The notes under the pieces: generated by a model
What the model saw: only the letters and a program-made list of their open reading frames with translations
What the model was told of the DNA's origin: nothing
Databases searched by the model: none
Program-made: the position numbers and the translations under genes
Shown: positions 5,685 through 8,166 of the stretch, piece by piece
How positions within the stretch are numbered: the first letter of the stretch is position 1
Layout of the letters: each line of letters begins with the position of its first letter
Origin: Deltaproteobacteria bacterium
Lineage (GTDB): Bacteria; Myxococcota_A; UBA9160; SZUA-336
NCBI GenBank assembly: GCA_030624945.1
Contig: JAUXJB010000062.1
Coordinates: 1-8,166 of the forward strand
Direction: 5' to 3'
Length of the DNA stretch: 8,166 nt

Positions 5685-6766
5685 GTCTGCGCGGGATTCT
5701 CAGCGACTTCGGTTCCGCCGACGTCTTTCAGCTGATCGCGCAGCAGGCAAAGACGGGAAGGCTCGAGATCGAGCGCGCCGGGCGCGTTCTGGAGGTGTTG
5801 TTCATCGAGGGTTCGGTGCTGCGGGCCCGGCCGGCCGAGATCCGGCCCGACGGGGCTCTCGCCACCGTGTTGCTGCGCTCCGGAGCGATCTCGGAGCACA
5901 CGCTGGACGAGGCGTGGCGGCTGCAGGCGGAGACGCTCGATCCGTTGCCCGAGCTGCTCGTCTCCCGCGGCATGATCACGCAAGAGGAGATCGATCAGCT
6001 ACAGCGCCTCATCAATGACGAGACCATCTTCGAGCTCTTCCTCTGGGACGAGGGGAAGTTCGCTTTCGAGCCTTGCGAGGTGGAGCCCGGTCGGAACGAG
6101 ACCCCTGTACGGGCCGAGATGGTGCTCCTGGACGCGTTGCGAATGCGCGACGAGTGGGGCCCGATGCAGCGGGAGCTCAAAGACCTCACCCTGGTGATGA
6201 CTCAGGAGGTGGATCTGGAGGAGTTCCGGGCCAGGCGGGACGAGTTCGAAGGCGATGGCCTGGATCCCAAGGCTCTGGAAAAGCTGTTCACCCTCGCGAA
6301 CGGTCGGGCTACGGCGCGGCGGGTCATCGATCTATCGCGGCTTGGAACCTTCGAGGGCGCGCGCGGCCTGCGAGCCCTGATGCGCGCGGGCGTCGTCTCG
6401 GGAGAGGCGCGACGGGCTACGGATTCCGCTGCCGTCAGGGTCCGTCCCACCGCCTCTCGCCCGATGCTGGCCTACGCGGTGCTCGGGCTGTGTGCAGCAT
6501 TTGCGGTGCTCCTGCTACAGCTGCGACCCGAGCGTCTGGTCGACTACCCCGTGCCGGTGGCATCGCTGGCAGACACCCGCGCCTCTGCCGCGACTCAGCG
6601 GCTCCGGGTGGCTCTGGAGGCCCATCGCTGGGCCGAGGGGGGCTATCCTGCGTCCCTGGCCGCGCTGGGGGGTGGCCTTCGGAAGCTCTTGGCGACCGTT
6701 CCCCTGGATCAGTACAGTTATGAGCGCTCTGAGGACGGCTACAGGCTGACCCGGCGCCTGGACTGA
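5681..6766 (+). CDS. DUF4388 (PATAN-type) protein with one membrane helix and a pseudopilin-like C-terminus
   Basis: ATG 5681 overlaps the preceding stop by four bases (ATGA), with AGGA at 5667-5670 as a modest ribosome-binding site; the product has 361 residues. Residues 1-50 (MSLRGILSDFGSADVFQLIA, then KTGRLEIE and FIEGSVLRARP) are the hallmark DUF4388 opening. Residues 60-135 continue it with LLVSRGMITQEEIDQL and ETIFELFLWDEGKFAFEP. Residues 195-240 (LEKLFTLANGRATARRVIDL, then RALMRAGVV) look like the small helical module that often follows. A single hydrophobic helix spans about 262-280. The outside part, 300-361, has ALEAHRWAEGGYPASLAAL, then YSYERSEDGYRLTRR, which resembles the variable domain of type II secretion or type IV pseudopilins without their N-terminal helix. 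DUF4388 proteins are thought to act in signalling, but the biochemical role is unknown. The pilin-like reading is by eye only. Confidence 0.9.
   Translation: MSLRGILSDFGSADVFQLIAQQAKTGRLEIERAGRVLEVLFIEGSVLRARPAEIRPDGALATVLLRSGAISEHTLDEAWRLQAETLDPLPELLVSRGMITQEEIDQLQRLINDETIFELFLWDEGKFAFEPCEVEPGRNETPVRAEMVLLDALRMRDEWGPMQRELKDLTLVMTQEVDLEEFRARRDEFEGDGLDPKALEKLFTLANGRATARRVIDLSRLGTFEGARGLRALMRAGVVSGEARRATDSAAVRVRPTASRPMLAYAVLGLCAAFAVLLLQLRPERLVDYPVPVASLADTRASAATQRLRVALEAHRWAEGGYPASLAALGGGLRKLLATVPLDQYSYERSEDGYRLTRRLD
6689..6718 (+). promoter_or_regulatory. Weak candidate promoter for phoH
   Basis: TTGGCG (6689-6694) and TACAGT (6713-6718) are separated by 18 bases and match the sigma-70 boxes at 3/6 and 4/6 positions. 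They lie inside the end of the DUF4388 gene. In this GC-rich setting the AT-leaning patch is slightly notable, but such matches are common and read-through from upstream would also serve phoH. Confidence 0.2.
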
Positions 6767-6767
6767 G

Positions 6768-6804
6768 CCGGGAGGGGCCCGGAACCTCGGGGCTTGCCCC
6801 GAGG
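6768..6804 (+). other. Tandem GC-rich hairpins between the DUF4388 gene and phoH
   Basis: The first possible stem pairs CCGGG (6768-6772) with CCCGG (6778-6782). The second, stronger one pairs CCTCGGGGC (6785-6793) with GCCCCGAGG (6796-6804), a perfect 9-bp stem with only TT between the arms. They start two bases after the DUF4388 stop and end just before phoH. There is no T-run, so this is not a textbook intrinsic terminator. It may act as an attenuator, a 3'-end stabiliser or a U-tract-less terminator. Confidence 0.5.
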
Positions 6805-6822
6805 GGCGACGGGCTTCGAAGG

Positions 6823-7809
6823 GTGCCTGCAAATAACCATGAGGGCCACTTGTCGGACGACGAGCCGCTCATACTAGAGGACAACGCGATCGCGCAGCTG
6901 CTCTACGGAGAGAGCGACCGCTTTCTGCGGGCGATCGAGGCGGAGGTCGGCGTCCAGATCCAGGCGCGGGGAAACCGCGTCCGCGTGAAGGGCGGGAATC
7001 TCGAGCGGAAGGTCGCCAAGCGTGTCCTCGAGGATCTCTACGACATGGTGGCCTCCGGGCTTGCCATCGACGAGAGCGATGTCTGCCAGGTCGCCAGACT
7101 GGCCAAGGGCGGTGGCTCGCCCGCCGCCAGGGCGGTGATCGACGGCGAGGCGATCGAGGTGGGCCGGCGCAAGCGCATCGTCCCGCGTACCGAGAACCAG
7201 CGCCGCTACGTCCAGGCGATTCGCTCGCACGACCTCACGTTCGGAATCGGCCCGGCGGGAACGGGGAAGACCTACCTGGCCATGGCGATGGCAGTCTCGG
7301 CGCTGCGTCGGCGCGAGGTCGCCCGGATCATTCTGACGCGCCCCGCCGTCGAGGCCGGCGAGAGGCTCGGCTACCTGCCCGGGACCATCTTCGACAAGAT
7401 CGACCCCTACCTGCGACCTCTCTCCGACGCCCTCCACGACATGATGGAATCCGAGGAGGTCGCACGCCGCATGGAGCGCGGGATCATCGAGGTCGCACCT
7501 CTGGCCTACATGCGAGGGCGCACGCTGAACGACGCTTTCATCATCCTCGACGAGGCGCAGAACACCACGCACGAGCAGATGTGGATGTTCCTGACGCGCA
7601 TGGGGTTCGAGTCCAGAGCGGTGATCAACGGCGATGTCTCCCAGACAGATCTGCCGCGGGGCATTACGTCCGGCCTGATCGAGGCGCGGCGCCTGGTCGC
7701 CGATGTCCCCGGTATCTGCTTCGTGCAGTTCGACGACAAGGACGTCGTCCGCCATCCGCTCGTGCAGGAGATCATCAAGGCGTACGAGCGCGCGGAGTCG
7801 GACGAGTAG
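6823..7809 (+). CDS. phoH: PhoH family ATPase
   Basis: A cytoplasmic P-loop ATPase of the PhoH/YbeZ family, linked to RNA metabolism and often encoded beside ybeY; its exact reaction is unsettled. Numbering from GTG 6823 (328 residues): residues 33-75 form the N-terminal KH-like region (AIEAEVGVQIQARGNRVRVKG). Walker A is GPAGTGKT at 143-150. RPAVEAGERLGYLPG (173-187) and the following DKIDPYLRPLSDAL are family signatures. Walker B is FIILDEAQN (239-247), and VINGDVSQTDLPRG (267-280) is the sensor-like motif. No essential part is missing. The start is uncertain: GAAGG abuts GTG 6823 with no spacer, while TTG 6850, nine codons on, follows GAGGG by four bases. Either gives the full domain. The 7TM-HD gene begins ten bases after the stop, the usual phoH context. 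Confidence 0.94.
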   Translation: MPANNHEGHLSDDEPLILEDNAIAQLLYGESDRFLRAIEAEVGVQIQARGNRVRVKGGNLERKVAKRVLEDLYDMVASGLAIDESDVCQVARLAKGGGSPAARAVIDGEAIEVGRRKRIVPRTENQRRYVQAIRSHDLTFGIGPAGTGKTYLAMAMAVSALRRREVARIILTRPAVEAGERLGYLPGTIFDKIDPYLRPLSDALHDMMESEEVARRMERGIIEVAPLAYMRGRTLNDAFIILDEAQNTTHEQMWMFLTRMGFESRAVINGDVSQTDLPRGITSGLIEARRLVADVPGICFVQFDDKDVVRHPLVQEIIKAYERAESDE

Positions 7810-7814
7810 GGGGG
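7808..7814 (+). promoter_or_regulatory. Ribosome-binding site of the 7TM-HD gene
   Basis: AGGGGGG starts inside the phoH stop codon and lies five bases before GTG 7820, supporting that start and translational linkage of the two genes. Confidence 0.6.
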
Positions 7815-7819
7815 CGAGC

Positions 7820-8166
7820 GTGGCCAAGAACACCACCAGGAATGGTCGGTTCGCTCTGCTCGGGGGCAAGCGCAACCTCGGGCTGATCGCGGCCGGGGTC
7901 GGCGCGAGCCTGCTCCTCTCGGCGCTGCTGACGCTGAGTCTGCTGCCGGATCCCGGTGTCCCCTCCGGCGTGCGTACCGCCCAGGTCGGAGATATTTCCG
8001 ACCGCGACTACAAGGCGCCCACGGCGATCACCATCCTCGACGAGGAGGCGACCGAGCAGCTGCATCGCGAGGCGGTGGAGAACGCCCCGGTCGTGTACGA
8101 CTTCGACGAGGGCCGGCTCGCGACGCTGACGGAGCGCCTGGGGATCGCGTTCGACGCGGCGCGCGA
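7820..8166 (+). CDS. 7TM-HD (YqfF/PgpH-type) membrane phosphohydrolase, N-terminal part (3' truncated by window edge)
   Basis: The frame opens at GTG 7820 and stays open to the last base, giving 115 residues. A short basic N-terminus (KNTTRNGR, GGKR) is followed by one hydrophobic helix at about 20-42. Beyond it lies an outside segment: QVGDISDRDYKAPTAITILD (55-74), then EEATEQLHREAVENAPVVYDFD (75-96). The pattern VGD-x-(S/A)-x-RD-x-KAP, followed by an acidic helix and a (P/V)VYD motif, is the start of the extracytoplasmic domain of seven-membrane-helix HD proteins. The relevant part, a cytoplasmic HD domain that in Listeria PgpH hydrolyses cyclic di-AMP, would lie beyond the window. The phoH-HD order, usually continuing to ybeY, supports the call. 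Substrate specificity here is inference from family members. Confidence 0.85.
   Translation, partial: MAKNTTRNGRFALLGGKRNLGLIAAGVGASLLLSALLTLSLLPDPGVPSGVRTAQVGDISDRDYKAPTAITILDEEATEQLHREAVENAPVVYDFDEGRLATLTERLGIAFDAAR

Noticed and set aside
6874..7875. Long open frame on the minus strand opposite phoH (about 333 codons).
   Set aside because: It lies antisense to an unambiguous PhoH protein and shows no family motif; an expected GC-rich shadow.

Overview
The window is a densely packed, chromosomal, GC-rich (roughly two-thirds G+C by eye) stretch from a Gram-negative bacterium. LptE and a lipoprotein signal imply an outer membrane. The PATAN-type DUF4388 protein next to a TPR/zinc-ribbon membrane protein, and the orders lptE-holA-rpsT-murJ and phoH-HD membrane protein, suggest a deltaproteobacterial-grade lineage (Myxococcota, Desulfobacterota or relatives). 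That assignment is inference; no rRNA or other decisive marker is present. I see no tRNA, rRNA, CRISPR array, insertion sequence, prophage gene or integration scar.

Layout on the + strand: the 3' end of trkA (2-346); lptE (348-863), starting one base after trkA stops; holA (844-1830), overlapping lptE by 20 bases. Then rpsT lies alone on the minus strand (1839-2099), tail-to-tail with holA and head-to-head with murJ. murJ (from 2098 or 2143 to 3777) is followed by an uncharacterised 610-residue multi-spanning TPR/zinc-ribbon protein (3852-5684). A DUF4388 protein (5681-6766) is joined to that gene by a 4-base stop/start overlap. After a short gap holding two GC-rich hairpins come phoH (about 6823-7809) and the 5' part of a 7TM-HD family gene (7820 to the window edge). 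The longest non-coding gap is under 90 bases.

Functionally most of this is core biology: K+ uptake control (TrkA), outer-membrane LPS insertion (LptE), the replicative clamp loader (HolA), the small ribosomal subunit (S20), peptidoglycan precursor export (MurJ), an RNA-associated ATPase (PhoH) and probable cyclic-di-AMP turnover (7TM-HD). The part I cannot assign to a known pathway is the TPR/zinc-ribbon membrane protein with its coupled DUF4388 partner. The first carries six zinc-ribbon cysteines and a HELGH motif after a membrane segment. The second has a PATAN domain, one membrane helix and a pseudopilin-like C-terminal tail. This pair is the best candidate here for an undescribed envelope-signalling or assembly module. 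The other notable spot is the compact rpsT/murJ divergent junction, where a consensus -35 box, a 15-bp inverted repeat and the candidate murJ starts overlap.
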